The translations under genes and the position numbers were made by a program. 64,000 bases of DNA from Geobacter sp. (GTDB lineage Bacteria; Desulfobacterota; Desulfuromonadia; Geobacterales; Pseudopelobacteraceae): the NCBI GenBank assembly GCA_009684515.1, contig WKKS01000003.1:310001-374000 (forward strand). Direction: 5' to 3'. How positions within the stretch are numbered: the first letter of the stretch is position 1; each line of letters starts with the position of its first letter. Positions 25,830 through 35,706 of this stretch are shown one piece after another. Below the pieces are notes generated by a model. It made no database searches and had not been told where the DNA came from. It saw nothing but the letters and a program-made list of their open reading frames with translations.

Positions 25830-27080
25830 ATGGATTACGTAAAACTTATAAATTGCATGCGCTGCGGGATGTGCCTCCCCGCTTGTCCGACCTACAAGGA
25901 AACTTTTCTGGAGACCGCCTCTCCCCGCGGCCGGGTGGCCCTGATCCGCAAATTGCAGGAAGGCGAACTGGATCAGTCCGAGCGTCTGCTGGAATACCTG
26001 TCGCTCTGCCTGGACTGTCAGGCCTGTGCTTCGGCCTGTCCCTGCGGAGTCAACGCCGGAGAACTCGTTGCGGAATTCACCTGCGAACGAAAGTCCGATG
26101 CCGGTCTCAGCTATATGGAGGATCTGATCATGCGCAAACTGGTGCCGCACCCGGACCGCCTGGAAAGCTCCATGGTTCCGATGCGTATGTACCAGAAAAC
26201 CGGTCTGCAGAAACTGGTCAGAAAGCTTGGCGTCCTGAAGATGTTCCCGAAACAGCTGGAGCGGATGGAAGGTCTGCTCCCCACCCTCCCCGACCGTCCG
26301 CTGCGGCAGGAGATCCGGGAAGTGACGCCGGCCATCGGCCCGGAGCGTGGAACGGTCGGCTTCTTTCTGGGCTGTGTCATGAGCCTGATCTTTTCCGATG
26401 CCAGTCGCGCAACGATAAAGCTGCTCTCATCACTGGGCTACAAAGTCATAACTCCCAAAAACCAGGTCTGTTGCGGCGCTCCCAACATGCTTGGGGGAGA
26501 TTTTGCGGGGCTGAAAGAAGCCGCCCATACCAACATCGATATTTTTGCCGACTACGATGTGGACTTTATCGTCACCGATTGCGGCGGATGCGGAGCTGAG
26601 CTGAAAAAATACGGGCATCATCTGGATGGTTACGAAGCGGCTGAAAACTTCAGTGCCAAGGTGCGCGACATATCACAGGTTCTGGCAATGCATGCCGATG
26701 AATTGCACGCGAAACTGAAACCGCTGCCGCTGAAAGTCACCTATCACGACCCCTGCCACATCGCCCATTGCCAGGGCATCCGCAAGGAACCGCGCGATCT
26801 GCTGAAGCTGGTGCCGGTTCTGGAGTACCGCGAACTTGAATCCGCCGATGCCTGCTGCGGCAGCGCTGGCACTTACAACATCGAACGCCCGGAGATGGCA
26901 GATCGTATTTTAAAACGAAAACTTGATACGATCCGGTCCAGCGGCGCAAACGTTCTCGTAACCAGCAATCCTGGCTGTCTGCTGCAGCTCAAGAAGGGTC
27001 TGGCTGACCATCTGCCGGATGTCAAGATCATGCACTTAACCGAAGTACTGGCCCGGAGCATGGACGGCTTTGATAAGTAA
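25830..27080 (+). CDS. glcF: Glycolate/D-lactate oxidase iron-sulfur subunit GlcF
   Basis: 416-residue Fe-S protein. CMRCGMCLPACP (near residue 10) and CLDCQACASACP (near 62) bind two [4Fe-4S] clusters. Two CCG domains follow, with CCGAPNMLGGDF and CCGSAGTYN, as in GlcF, LutA and HdrB-type proteins. It carries electrons from GlcD to the membrane quinone pool or another acceptor. A 160-bp gap holding a repeat separates it from glcD, and no strong ribosome-binding site is seen. Confidence 0.9.
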   Translation: MDYVKLINCMRCGMCLPACPTYKETFLETASPRGRVALIRKLQEGELDQSERLLEYLSLCLDCQACASACPCGVNAGELVAEFTCERKSDAGLSYMEDLIMRKLVPHPDRLESSMVPMRMYQKTGLQKLVRKLGVLKMFPKQLERMEGLLPTLPDRPLRQEIREVTPAIGPERGTVGFFLGCVMSLIFSDASRATIKLLSSLGYKVITPKNQVCCGAPNMLGGDFAGLKEAAHTNIDIFADYDVDFIVTDCGGCGAELKKYGHHLDGYEAAENFSAKVRDISQVLAMHADELHAKLKPLPLKVTYHDPCHIAHCQGIRKEPRDLLKLVPVLEYRELESADACCGSAGTYNIERPEMADRILKRKLDTIRSSGANVLVTSNPGCLLQLKKGLADHLPDVKIMHLTEVLARSMDGFDK

Positions 27081-27132
27081 GTTGTAAATATGGGGCTGCA
27101 GAAGTTGATAATTCCAATTCAAAGGAAAAATT

Positions 27133-28301
27133 ATGAACATCCATGAGTACCAGGCCAAAGCAATCTTAAGAGAATTCGGCGTGCCGGTCCCCGACGGCCA
27201 CGTCTGCTACAACAGCGCCGGCGCCCGCGAATGGGCCAAGCGCCTTGGTGAGGGGCCGTGGGTCGTCAAGGCCCAGATTCATGCCGGCGGCCGCGGCAAA
27301 GGGGGCGGCGTCAAACTGGCCCGCACCGCCGACGAAGTGCGACTGATCTCCCGCGAGATGCTCGGCATGACCCTCCGCACCCACCAGACCGGACCGGAAG
27401 GAAAGCTGGTCACCCGCGTCCTGGTCGAAAACGGCTGCAACATCGCCTCCGAACTGTACGTCTCTCTGGTAGTGGACCGCGGCACATCCAAAGTCACCGT
27501 CATGGCCTCCACCGAAGGGGGGATGGACATCGAAGAAGTCGCCGCCAAAACCCCCGAAAAGATCTTCACCGAAACCGTTGACCCGCTGGTCGGCCTGACC
27601 CCCTTCCAATGCCGCAAGATCGCCTTCAGCCTCGGTCTGGGGGGCAAACTGGTCAACAAAGCCGTCACGGTACTGCGGGGACTCTACAAAACCTTCATCT
27701 CCTGCGACTGCTCCATGCTGGAAATCAACCCGCTGGTAATCACCGCCGAAGAAAACCTGATCTGCCTCGACGCCAAATTCGGCTTTGACGACAACGCCGT
27801 CTTCCGCCACCCCAAACTGAGCGACATGCGCGACTACGACGAAGAAGACGCCAACGAAATCGAAGCATCCCAGCATGACCTCTCCTACATCTCGCTCAAC
27901 GGCAACATCGGCTGCCTGGTCAACGGAGCCGGACTGGCCATGGCCACCATGGACATCATCAAGCATTACGGCGGCGACCCGGCCAACTTCCTGGATGTCG
28001 GGGGCGGAGCCACCATTGAGCGCGTCACCGAAGCCTTCAAGCTGATCCTCTCCGACAAAAACGTCAAAGGGATCCTGGTCAACATCTTCGGCGGCATCAT
28101 GAAATGCGACATCATCGCCACCGGCGTAGTCGAAGCCGCCAAGCAGGTCTCCCTCCAGGTACCGCTGGTCGTACGACTGGAAGGAACCAACGTCGCCCGC
28201 GGCAAGGAAATCCTGGCTGAAAGCGGCCTGAACATCGTAGCCGCCGACGGCATGGCCGACGCCGCCCAAAAAATTGTCCAGGCCGTGGAAGGAGACAGCA
28301 T

Positions 28302-28305
<4 letters not shown>
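27133..28305 (+). CDS. sucC: Succinyl-CoA synthetase beta subunit
   Basis: 390-residue ADP/GDP-forming succinate-CoA ligase beta chain. The ATP-grasp domain shows [12 protein letters not shown], and the CoA-ligase domain shows [19 protein letters not shown] precedes the ATG. It converts succinyl-CoA to succinate with substrate-level phosphorylation. In acetate-oxidising Geobacter this step is normally done by a CoA-transferase, so SucCD next to lactate genes fits the need for a ligase when lactate is the substrate. The stop overlaps sucD (ATGA). Confidence 0.95.
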
Positions 28306-29174
<869 letters not shown>

Positions 29175-29236
29175 GAATATTGGAATTTGAATAAGCTGTT
29201 GGACGAGCACATACTGCCATTTGTGCTCCTTTCATG

Positions 29237-29263
29237 GCCGGGAGGTAATATCGCTCCCGGCCT
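29237..29263 (+). terminator. Hairpin terminator after sucD
   Basis: GGCCGGGAG (29237-29245) pairs perfectly with CTCCCGGCC (29255-29263) around nine bases and is followed by TTCATAAAT. The T content is modest, so termination may be partial. Confidence 0.6.
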
Positions 29264-29314
29264 TCATAAATATATACGCTGCAACAGGTTGCAATGCTGA
29301 AGCGGATATAGTAG

Positions 29315-29347
29315 AAAAAGGGGTGGTCGTAACAGACACCCCTTTTT
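29315..29347. terminator. Second hairpin with A/T arms directly before the gntR gene
   Basis: AAAAAGGGGTG (29315-29325) is the exact inverse of CACCCCTTTTT (29337-29347), an intrinsic terminator by shape. It ends 12 bases before the regulator's ATG, in the space a ribosome-binding site would occupy. It either separates the regulator from sucCD or acts as an attenuator in the regulator's leader. Confidence 0.6.
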
Positions 29348-29359
29348 GATTGGACTCGA

Positions 29360-30079
29360 ATGAAATTTCAACCCATAAAACCTAAAAAAGTTTCCAGCCA
29401 GATAGCAGATCAGATTCGTTCCTCGATTCTGTCCGGCGAATTTTCACCCGGCGACAAACTCCCGCCTGAACGGGAACTGGCCGAGATGTTCGGGGTATCG
29501 CGCCCTTCGGTACGTGAAGCATTGAACGTGCTGTCGTCAGCCGGATTGGTGATGTCCTACCAGGGCGGCGGCACGGTCGTCATGTCACTGGTGGAAAACA
29601 GCACATCAAACCCGCTCAGCGAGTTGATTCGTATACAGCAGGATCGTGCACTGGATGTGATCGAAGTTCGCAAATGCATGGAGTCATGGACCGCTTACTA
29701 TGCCGCCCAGCGCGCACTGCCTGAGGATCTCAGGCGGATGGAAGAAATTGTAAATGGCATGAAGCGCAATCTTGATGGTCTGCAACCATCCGAAGATCTG
29801 GACGCAAACCTGCATATCCTGATTGCCCGCTCCACCCACAACATCGTCTGGTTGCATTTGATGCAGAGTCTTTTTGATGCGATGAAAGAATTCCAGCAGG
29901 GTGTCTGGCGCGCCGTTTACCTGACCAGTGAAGATCACCACCTACTTTACCAGCACCACCTTGCTATCTTCGAGGCTATCCGGGACAAGAATGCCGAAGC
30001 GGCCCGCAAAGCCATGACGAACCACCTTGAATTTGCCGAACAGCGCAGCGCGGCCTACGTTTCTAAAAATCATTCCTGA
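29360..30079 (+). CDS. FadR-family GntR regulator, probable lactate regulator
   Basis: 239-residue repressor or activator. Residues 8-75 are the GntR winged helix (SGEFSPGDKLPPERELAE, SRPSVREALNVLSSAGLV). Residues 95-230 are an all-helical FCD effector domain. Metal-ligand candidates are D148 and H152 (LDANLHILI) and a downstream His in the HHLAIFEAI helix. The operators at 7004 and 22141 match the LldR/PdhR branch of this family, so lactate or pyruvate is the likely effector. No Shine-Dalgarno sequence is visible before ATG 29360, because a terminator-like hairpin fills that space. Confidence 0.88.
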   Translation: MKFQPIKPKKVSSQIADQIRSSILSGEFSPGDKLPPERELAEMFGVSRPSVREALNVLSSAGLVMSYQGGGTVVMSLVENSTSNPLSELIRIQQDRALDVIEVRKCMESWTAYYAAQRALPEDLRRMEEIVNGMKRNLDGLQPSEDLDANLHILIARSTHNIVWLHLMQSLFDAMKEFQQGVWRAVYLTSEDHHLLYQHHLAIFEAIRDKNAEAARKAMTNHLEFAEQRSAAYVSKNHS

Positions 30080-30109
30080 TTCATCGCGACAAAATCAGAG
30101 GAGTTGTTG

Positions 30110-30655
30110 ATGCAGATTGTTTCCACGTCTATTCCCGATGTCCTGATCATTGAACCTAAAGTTTTCGGTGACGACCGCGGTTTCTTTTTTGAAAGTTTCA
30201 ATGAAAAATCATGGCAGGCGTTAACCGGGATTGATCTCAGATTTGTCCAGCATAACCATTCCCGCTCGGCTGGCGGCGTCCTGCGCGGCTTGCACTACCA
30301 GATTCAGAACCCGCAAGGCAAACTGGTGCGGGTGGTGGCGGGTGAAGTTTTCGACGTTGCGGTTGATCTCCGCAAAAGTTCACCCACCTTTGGACAATGG
30401 TTCGGGGCGCTTCTGTCAGCCGAAAATAAACGGCAAATGTGGGTTCCGGCCGGTTTCGCCCACGGTTTTTGCGTTACTTCGGAATTTGCGGAATTTCTTT
30501 ATCTTACCACCGACTACTGGGCTCCTGAACATGAGCGCTGCATAGCATGGAACGATCCTGATCTGAATATCAGCTGGCCACTGACAAACACTCCGAATGT
30601 TTCGGCAAAGGATCGTGAAGGTTCTGCATTCAAGGACGCCGACCTGTTTCCATGA
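30110..30655 (+). CDS. rfbC: dTDP-4-dehydrorhamnose 3,5-epimerase
   Basis: 181-residue cupin-fold epimerase of dTDP-L-rhamnose synthesis. FVQHNHSRSAGGVLRGLHYQ contains the conserved active-site His, and WVPAGFAHGFCVTSE is the second signature. The start is ATG 30110, preceded by AGAGGAG; the two in-frame TTG codons just upstream are not needed. No other rhamnose gene (rfbA, rfbB, rfbD) is nearby, so this is a stand-alone copy. It overlaps the MFS gene by four bases (ATGA). Confidence 0.92.
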   Translation: MQIVSTSIPDVLIIEPKVFGDDRGFFFESFNEKSWQALTGIDLRFVQHNHSRSAGGVLRGLHYQIQNPQGKLVRVVAGEVFDVAVDLRKSSPTFGQWFGALLSAENKRQMWVPAGFAHGFCVTSEFAEFLYLTTDYWAPEHERCIAWNDPDLNISWPLTNTPNVSAKDREGSAFKDADLFP

Positions 30656-31899
30656 TCCGTTCCAATTCACGCTGGCTGTTTCTGCTCTGCTGCTGTCAGC
30701 TCTTTATCATGCTGGTCTTCATCAATTACTCCGCTATTCTTCCAATACTTCGCCAGGAATGGGGCATGAACAACACCCAGGCCGGTATGATCTTCTCGGT
30801 CTACCAGCTTGGGTACATCGTTTCCGGCGTCCTCTTAAGCACCCTGACAGATCGCATCAATACCAAACATATCTTCATCACGGCCGCCTTCTGTTCTGCC
30901 GGTGGAAATCTGCTGTTTGCACTCTACGCCACCGACTTCACCAGCGGCATGCTGTTCCGTGCAATAACCGGAATCGGCATGGGTGGCACCTATATGCCCG
31001 GCCTTAAACTCGTTGCAGAGCGTTTTGATCCGGTGCGGCGCGGCAAGGCGATCGGAATTTATGTCGGTTCTCTGGTTCTGGGCGGCTCTATGTCCCTGGC
31101 GGTTACCGGTTGGCTGACCGGCCTATACGGATGGAGAATCGCATTCATAGTATGCTCAGTCGGGGTTTCCTTGGGAGCGCTGCTTTCATTTCCACTTTTC
31201 AGCGGATACAAACCTTCAAAACGGGCACTGACGGAAGCCGGCTATTCCGGGGAAGTTCTCAAGAATCGCCCCGCTTTATTGATGATCTTCGGCTATGCCG
31301 CCCATATGTGGGAAATGTACGGCATGCGCAGCTGGCTGGCGCCATTCTTCTCGGCGGCTCTTATTGGCTGGGGAATTGAAGCTTCAACTGCAACCGGCTA
31401 CGCCTCAACAATTGCTGCCGCACTTATCGGAATTGGAGCATTTTCAACGGCCATAACCGGCACGCTTTCAGACCGTTTTGGGCGTACCGCTACGATCACG
31501 CTGGTCATGTTCTCCAGTGCTGCACTTTCATTTACCTTCGGCTGGCTTATAAATACCAATCTCTGGCTGACGCTGCTGGTCGGCACGGCCTACGGTTATC
31601 TGATCGTGGCCGAATCACCTGTCTTTTCAACCGGATTAACCGAATTAGTTGCTCCCGGATATCTGGGTGCGGCAATGGGTCTGCAATCACTGATCGGATA
31701 CTCGATGGGAATGATATCTCCGACCATTTTCGGATGGGCATTGGATACTTTTCGGGGCTGGCAGCCATATCCTGGCGTCAGAGGAGAATGGGGCGTCGCC
31801 TTCGCAACCGTTGGAGCCGGGGCGTTGGCAGGTCCCATATTCATGTGGTTGCTGAGGAGGTCGCCGGAAAGCATAAAAATGTCGGGAGGGAACCGCTAA
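30652..31899 (+). CDS. MFS transporter
   Basis: 415-residue major facilitator with about twelve membrane segments. The loop 2-3 motif is GVLLSTLTDRINTKHIF (RINTKH in place of the usual D-R-x-G-R-R/K), and a second copy after segment 8 reads GTLSDRFGRTATI. The substrate is unknown. Position next to the lactate cluster and translational overlap with rfbC are the only context. It could be a carboxylate carrier, but nothing in the sequence proves that. Confidence 0.8.
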   Translation: MIRSNSRWLFLLCCCQLFIMLVFINYSAILPILRQEWGMNNTQAGMIFSVYQLGYIVSGVLLSTLTDRINTKHIFITAAFCSAGGNLLFALYATDFTSGMLFRAITGIGMGGTYMPGLKLVAERFDPVRRGKAIGIYVGSLVLGGSMSLAVTGWLTGLYGWRIAFIVCSVGVSLGALLSFPLFSGYKPSKRALTEAGYSGEVLKNRPALLMIFGYAAHMWEMYGMRSWLAPFFSAALIGWGIEASTATGYASTIAAALIGIGAFSTAITGTLSDRFGRTATITLVMFSSAALSFTFGWLINTNLWLTLLVGTAYGYLIVAESPVFSTGLTELVAPGYLGAAMGLQSLIGYSMGMISPTIFGWALDTFRGWQPYPGVRGEWGVAFATVGAGALAGPIFMWLLRRSPESIKMSGGNR

Positions 31900-31982
31900 A
31901 GTGTTATTCAACCATTCAATTAACTTGATTTTTTAATGTTATTAGATACTATTGCCTAATCTGGCTATATCGGGAGGATTAA

Positions 31983-33143
31983 ATGTCAAAGGTTCTTATG
32001 CCGCTGGCCGATGGTTTCGAAGAAATCGAGGCACTGGCAGTTGTAGACGTACTCCGAAGAGCTGGTATTGAAATCGTCATGGCCGGTCTGCATGACGGTG
32101 CAGTCAAGAGTACCCGCAATGTAAACATCCTGCCGGACACCACGATAGACTCCATCAATGCTTCTGATTTCAACATGATCGTCCTGCCTGGCGGCCAGCC
32201 CGGCACCGACAACCTCAACTCGGACCCCCGCATTCACAATCTTCTCAAAGAGTTTGATAGCCACGAAAAGCTGATCGGCGCCATCTGCGCCGCTCCCAGC
32301 ATACTTGCATCTGCCGGGCTTCTAGCTGGCAAACGCGTCACCTCCTACCCCACATACAGCAACAAACTGAACGGCGCCAGTTACGAAAACAAACCGGTTG
32401 TCTGTGACGGCAGAATTATCACCAGCCAGGGTGCCGGAACCGCAATCCAGTTCGGACTTGAAATTGTAACTCAACTGGCTGGCAAGAAAGCCGCTGCTGA
32501 AGTTGCCGGTGCCATGCTGGTTAACGAACCGGACAAGATCCTCTGGAACCATCAGTTATTCAACAGCACCATACAAGCCCTGGTCAGCGCCTTGGAGATG
32601 AAAGACACCTTCACCCAGGGTCATGCCAGGCAGGTAACGGAGTTTTCTCTCAGTATCGGCCGTAAACTCGGAATGCCTGAAGAAGAAATGCGCGATCTTT
32701 ATCTTGGTGCAATTCTCCATGATATCGGCAAAATAGGAACCGAAGAATCTGTCCTGAACAAACCGGAAAGCCTCAGTCTCCACGAAGAAACGCTTGTCCG
32801 TGAGCATCCGATCAAGGGAACCCTGTTCATAGTCGGCATTCAGAATTTGAGCAATATCGTGCCGACCATACTACATCACCATGAGCGCTGGGATGGGACC
32901 GGCTACCCCGGTCGTCTGAAGGGTGATCAGATACCGCTGCATGCCCGGATCGTCTGCGTGGCCGACGCATTTGATGCGATGATATCAAACCGGTCATTTC
33001 GCGACGGCATGGATAAAGACGTCGCAATCAGCGAAATAATCAAAAAGAAAGGCACTCAATTCGATCCATTCATAGTGGATGTCTTCATTGAATGCCTGAA
33101 TGATTCACCCTTCGAGATGAAGGATTTCAGTTATTACTTTTAG
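31983..33143 (+). CDS. DJ-1/PfpI domain fused to an HD-GYP domain
   Basis: 386-residue two-domain protein. Residues 1-180 are a DJ-1/ThiJ domain close to YajL/PARK7, with Glu15 (FEEIEA) and nucleophile-type Cys102 in ICAAPSIL. Residues 190-386 are an HD-GYP domain: HD at 246-247 (ILHDIGKIG), HHH at 298-300 and GYP at 307-309 (DGTGYPGRLKG). All metal ligands appear present, so cyclic-dinucleotide phosphodiesterase activity is expected. DJ-1 domains act on carbonyl stress or sense oxidation of the Cys; the fusion suggests redox or glyoxal control of c-di-GMP turnover (inference). A GGGAGG site precedes the ATG. The 3' end overlaps the convergent znuB gene by 17 bases. Confidence 0.9.
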   Translation: MSKVLMPLADGFEEIEALAVVDVLRRAGIEIVMAGLHDGAVKSTRNVNILPDTTIDSINASDFNMIVLPGGQPGTDNLNSDPRIHNLLKEFDSHEKLIGAICAAPSILASAGLLAGKRVTSYPTYSNKLNGASYENKPVVCDGRIITSQGAGTAIQFGLEIVTQLAGKKAAAEVAGAMLVNEPDKILWNHQLFNSTIQALVSALEMKDTFTQGHARQVTEFSLSIGRKLGMPEEEMRDLYLGAILHDIGKIGTEESVLNKPESLSLHEETLVREHPIKGTLFIVGIQNLSNIVPTILHHHERWDGTGYPGRLKGDQIPLHARIVCVADAFDAMISNRSFRDGMDKDVAISEIIKKKGTQFDPFIVDVFIECLNDSPFEMKDFSYYF

Positions 33144-33960
33144 AGTAGATTATTCGGCGAAGCAGGAAAGAAAGCGCAAAAAGGACCAGGTTTACAACCA
33201 CAATAGTGGCACTGGCCGGCAGGTTGGTCATGATAGAAACGATAATGCCGATCACCACGGAACTGCATCCCTGAACAGCCGCCAGCAGGATACAAACCTT
33301 GAATCCACGGGCCAATTGCAGAGCCGAGGCCGCCGGCACGATCAGCATTGAAGAAATCAGCATGACACCGACCAGCCTCATTGCCAGCACCACCGAAAGA
33401 GCGGTCAGCAGAACCAGTACCGCGTTGATAAACGAGCTGCTTACGCCGGAAACCTTGGCAAGCTCTTCGCTGAAAGCAATGGCGAACAACTCATGATAAT
33501 ACAGGGTCAGCAGCAGAATGACACCCACGCACAATCCCGCCGCAATAATCACCTCTTCACGACTGATGGACAGGATGTTGCCGAACAGGTAACTCAGCAG
33601 ATCAACGTTGTACCCTCCCCCCACACTGGCCAGAATTATACCGGCTGAAATACCCAGGGCAGAAACGATACCAATCGCCGCATCCCCGCTCAATCGCCCT
33701 TTTTCAGTCAGCTTAAGGATGCCTAGCGACGCCAGCAGCACAACCGGCATAGATACCAGTAGTGACATAGCCGAATACAGCTTTAGCGCCAGGGCGATGG
33801 CGGTGCTTCCAAAGGTTACATGTGCCAAACCGTCACCTATCAGTGACAGACGCCGCAGTACGAGAAACACACCCAGCACGGAACAGAGCAGCGCTATCAG
33901 CGTCCCGGCCAAAAGTGCACGTTGTATAAAACCATATGACAGAATTTCCAGTATATTCAT
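33127..33960 (-). CDS. znuB: Metal ABC transporter permease ZnuB
   Basis: 277-residue ABC-3 family permease with about eight or nine hydrophobic segments, the channel of a zinc or manganese importer. LRRLSLIGDGLAHVTFGSTA is the conserved cytoplasmic loop that contacts the ATPase. The start at 33960, five bases after the znuC stop, is chosen over an overlapping start at 33981. It is the last gene of znuA-znuC-znuB. Confidence 0.87.
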   Translation of the reverse strand: MNILEILSYGFIQRALLAGTLIALLCSVLGVFLVLRRLSLIGDGLAHVTFGSTAIALALKLYSAMSLLVSMPVVLLASLGILKLTEKGRLSGDAAIGIVSALGISAGIILASVGGGYNVDLLSYLFGNILSISREEVIIAAGLCVGVILLLTLYYHELFAIAFSEELAKVSGVSSSFINAVLVLLTALSVVLAMRLVGVMLISSMLIVPAASALQLARGFKVCILLAAVQGCSSVVIGIIVSIMTNLPASATIVVVNLVLFALSFLLRRIIYSKSNN

Positions 33961-33965
33961 AATTA

Positions 33966-34718
33966 TCAGTGCCTGTGGCACATCAAGTGCTGGGAATGTT
34001 CACCGAACAGAGACGACATCTCCGGCGAATGGCAAAACTGTTCAAAACTTCCGAAAAAGAGCATTTTCTTGTCCAGGTAAAGCATTTTGGAAGCATGCCT
34101 TCCGATGGCGCCGCTGTCATGTGTGACCAGCATGACAGTTACCCCGCGTTTTTGGTTGAGCGAGCCGATCATTGTATAAAAACGGTCTCGGGTTTCCGGG
34201 TCCAGCGCCGCAGTCGGTTCGTCCAGCACCAGAAGTTCCGGATCGTTGACAATCGCGCGCGCCAGCAGCACACGCTGAAGCTGACCGCCAGATAGTTCAC
34301 CTATTAGTTTATGTTTTAAATCGTAAATATTTAACTCTTTGAGAGTCTCATCAATTTTAATTTTATCTTTGCCGTTTATTCTCTTGGGGAAGCGTTTGTG
34401 AGATAACAGACCCAACCCGACGGTTTCATGAACCGTAGCTGGAAAGACCGGATTGACAAGGTGCAGACTTTGCGGCAAATAGCCCAACTTTTTCCACTCC
34501 TTAAACTCAGGCAGTGGACTTCCGAACAGCATTGCACTTCCATCACTTATGGCGACAAGCCCAAGCAATGCCTTGACCAGTGTACTTTTGCCGGAGCCAT
34601 TCGGCCCGACTATCCCGACGTAATCGCCGCGCTGCACCTGAAAACTGATGTCTTCCAGCACCTTGCCTTCGCGATAGCAGCAGGCCAGATGTTTTGTACT
34701 GACTATTTCGTCGTGCAT
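33966..34718 (-). CDS. znuC: Metal ABC transporter ATPase ZnuC
   Basis: 250-residue ATPase. Walker A is GPNGSGKSTLVKALLG, signature LSGGQLQRVLLAR and Walker B LLVLDEPTAALDP, with the switch His in MLVTHDSG. The C-terminus ends HSQHLMCHRH, a His-rich tail often seen in ZnuC. It overlaps the znuA stop by 16 bases. Confidence 0.87.
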   Translation of the reverse strand: MHDEIVSTKHLACCYREGKVLEDISFQVQRGDYVGIVGPNGSGKSTLVKALLGLVAISDGSAMLFGSPLPEFKEWKKLGYLPQSLHLVNPVFPATVHETVGLGLLSHKRFPKRINGKDKIKIDETLKELNIYDLKHKLIGELSGGQLQRVLLARAIVNDPELLVLDEPTAALDPETRDRFYTMIGSLNQKRGVTVMLVTHDSGAIGRHASKMLYLDKKMLFFGSFEQFCHSPEMSSLFGEHSQHLMCHRH

Positions 34719-35683
34719 CCGAGCCCTTTCTGCAATCGCTCGAGGTTGCGATCCATCAGATCAAAAAAAGTAGTCCCTTTATTCAGTTCGTCGCGGGAAA
34801 GATTGTGCGCGCCATGCAGCATCAACACTCCGACACCGGCCTCTTTAGCCAGAGTTTCTGTCAGACGAGGAGACAACAGCTCTTCGGCAAACAGATACTT
34901 TGCTTTTGATGAGCGAATTTCAGCAATCAGCTCGATCATCCGGGATGCCGATGGCTCCGAATCGGATGATACGCCGCTCAAGGCGTGGTAATCCAGATTA
35001 TATCGCTTAGCTAGGTATCCGAAGGTATAATGACCGCCATGCAACAACTTTCTGCTGGCACAGCCAGCAAGCGTTTTTTTATAGCGTCCGTCAAGAGCGG
35101 CTAGTTTTAGCTTCAATGCGTCAGCATTCCGGCGATAGAAATCGGCATTGTTGAAATCTGCCGCAATGAATCCATCTAGAATTGAATCAACCATCAGTGC
35201 CGCATTAGCAAAATCGAGCCAGACATGCGGATCCATACCCTTGTGATCGTGGCTTGAATAATTCTCCGCCTGATGATGATCCTCTTCTGATGATGCAGCA
35301 ACAGAATAGCGGACTTTGTGGCCGGCGTTGACTACGGTCAGCTTTTTGTTGTCGATCCCCTTGATAACAGTTTCCGCCCATGGTTCCATGTAGCGATTGG
35401 TATAAATGAACAGACCTGCACGGCTGATCCGGATCATATCTTCCGGCTTCGGCTCGAAAGTATGCGGCTCCACTCCCGGTGGCAACAGCATCGTCACCTG
35501 GGCTTTGTTACCACCTATTGTACGGGCAAAATCGTACAGCGGGAAAAGCGTAGTTACCACCTGCAGACCGCTGGCGGGCGCATCAGCCGTTTTTTTGCAG
35601 CCGGAGAGCGGTAAAAAACAGAAACAGAAAATAAGCAGTATGTAGAAGTAATTATTAAGAGTTCGCAAAGAGACGCCTTTCAA
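34703..35683 (-). CDS. znuA: Zinc-type substrate-binding lipoprotein ZnuA
   Basis: 326-residue cluster A-I solute-binding protein. The N-terminal signal ends in LPLSGC, so it should be a lipoprotein. PPGVEPHTFEPKPEDM supplies the first metal His. A His- and acid-rich loop (EEDHHQAENYSSHDHKG) lies before DPHVWLD, the second metal-binding site. The His-rich loop points to zinc over manganese. No Zur box could be confirmed upstream; the gene starts 23 bp after the J-domain/LRR gene and may be read from the same transcript. Confidence 0.87.
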   Translation of the reverse strand: MKGVSLRTLNNYFYILLIFCFCFLPLSGCKKTADAPASGLQVVTTLFPLYDFARTIGGNKAQVTMLLPPGVEPHTFEPKPEDMIRISRAGLFIYTNRYMEPWAETVIKGIDNKKLTVVNAGHKVRYSVAASSEEDHHQAENYSSHDHKGMDPHVWLDFANAALMVDSILDGFIAADFNNADFYRRNADALKLKLAALDGRYKKTLAGCASRKLLHGGHYTFGYLAKRYNLDYHALSGVSSDSEPSASRMIELIAEIRSSKAKYLFAEELLSPRLTETLAKEAGVGVLMLHGAHNLSRDELNKGTTFFDLMDRNLERLQKGLGCTTK

Positions 35684-35706
35684 TTTATCTCAGATTAGTG
35701 CTCGTA

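Noticed and set aside
27166..28269. 367-codon open frame antisense to sucC
   Set aside because: sucC is a full-length, conserved gene on the other strand. The antisense product is an unnatural Gly/Asp/Phe-rich sequence.
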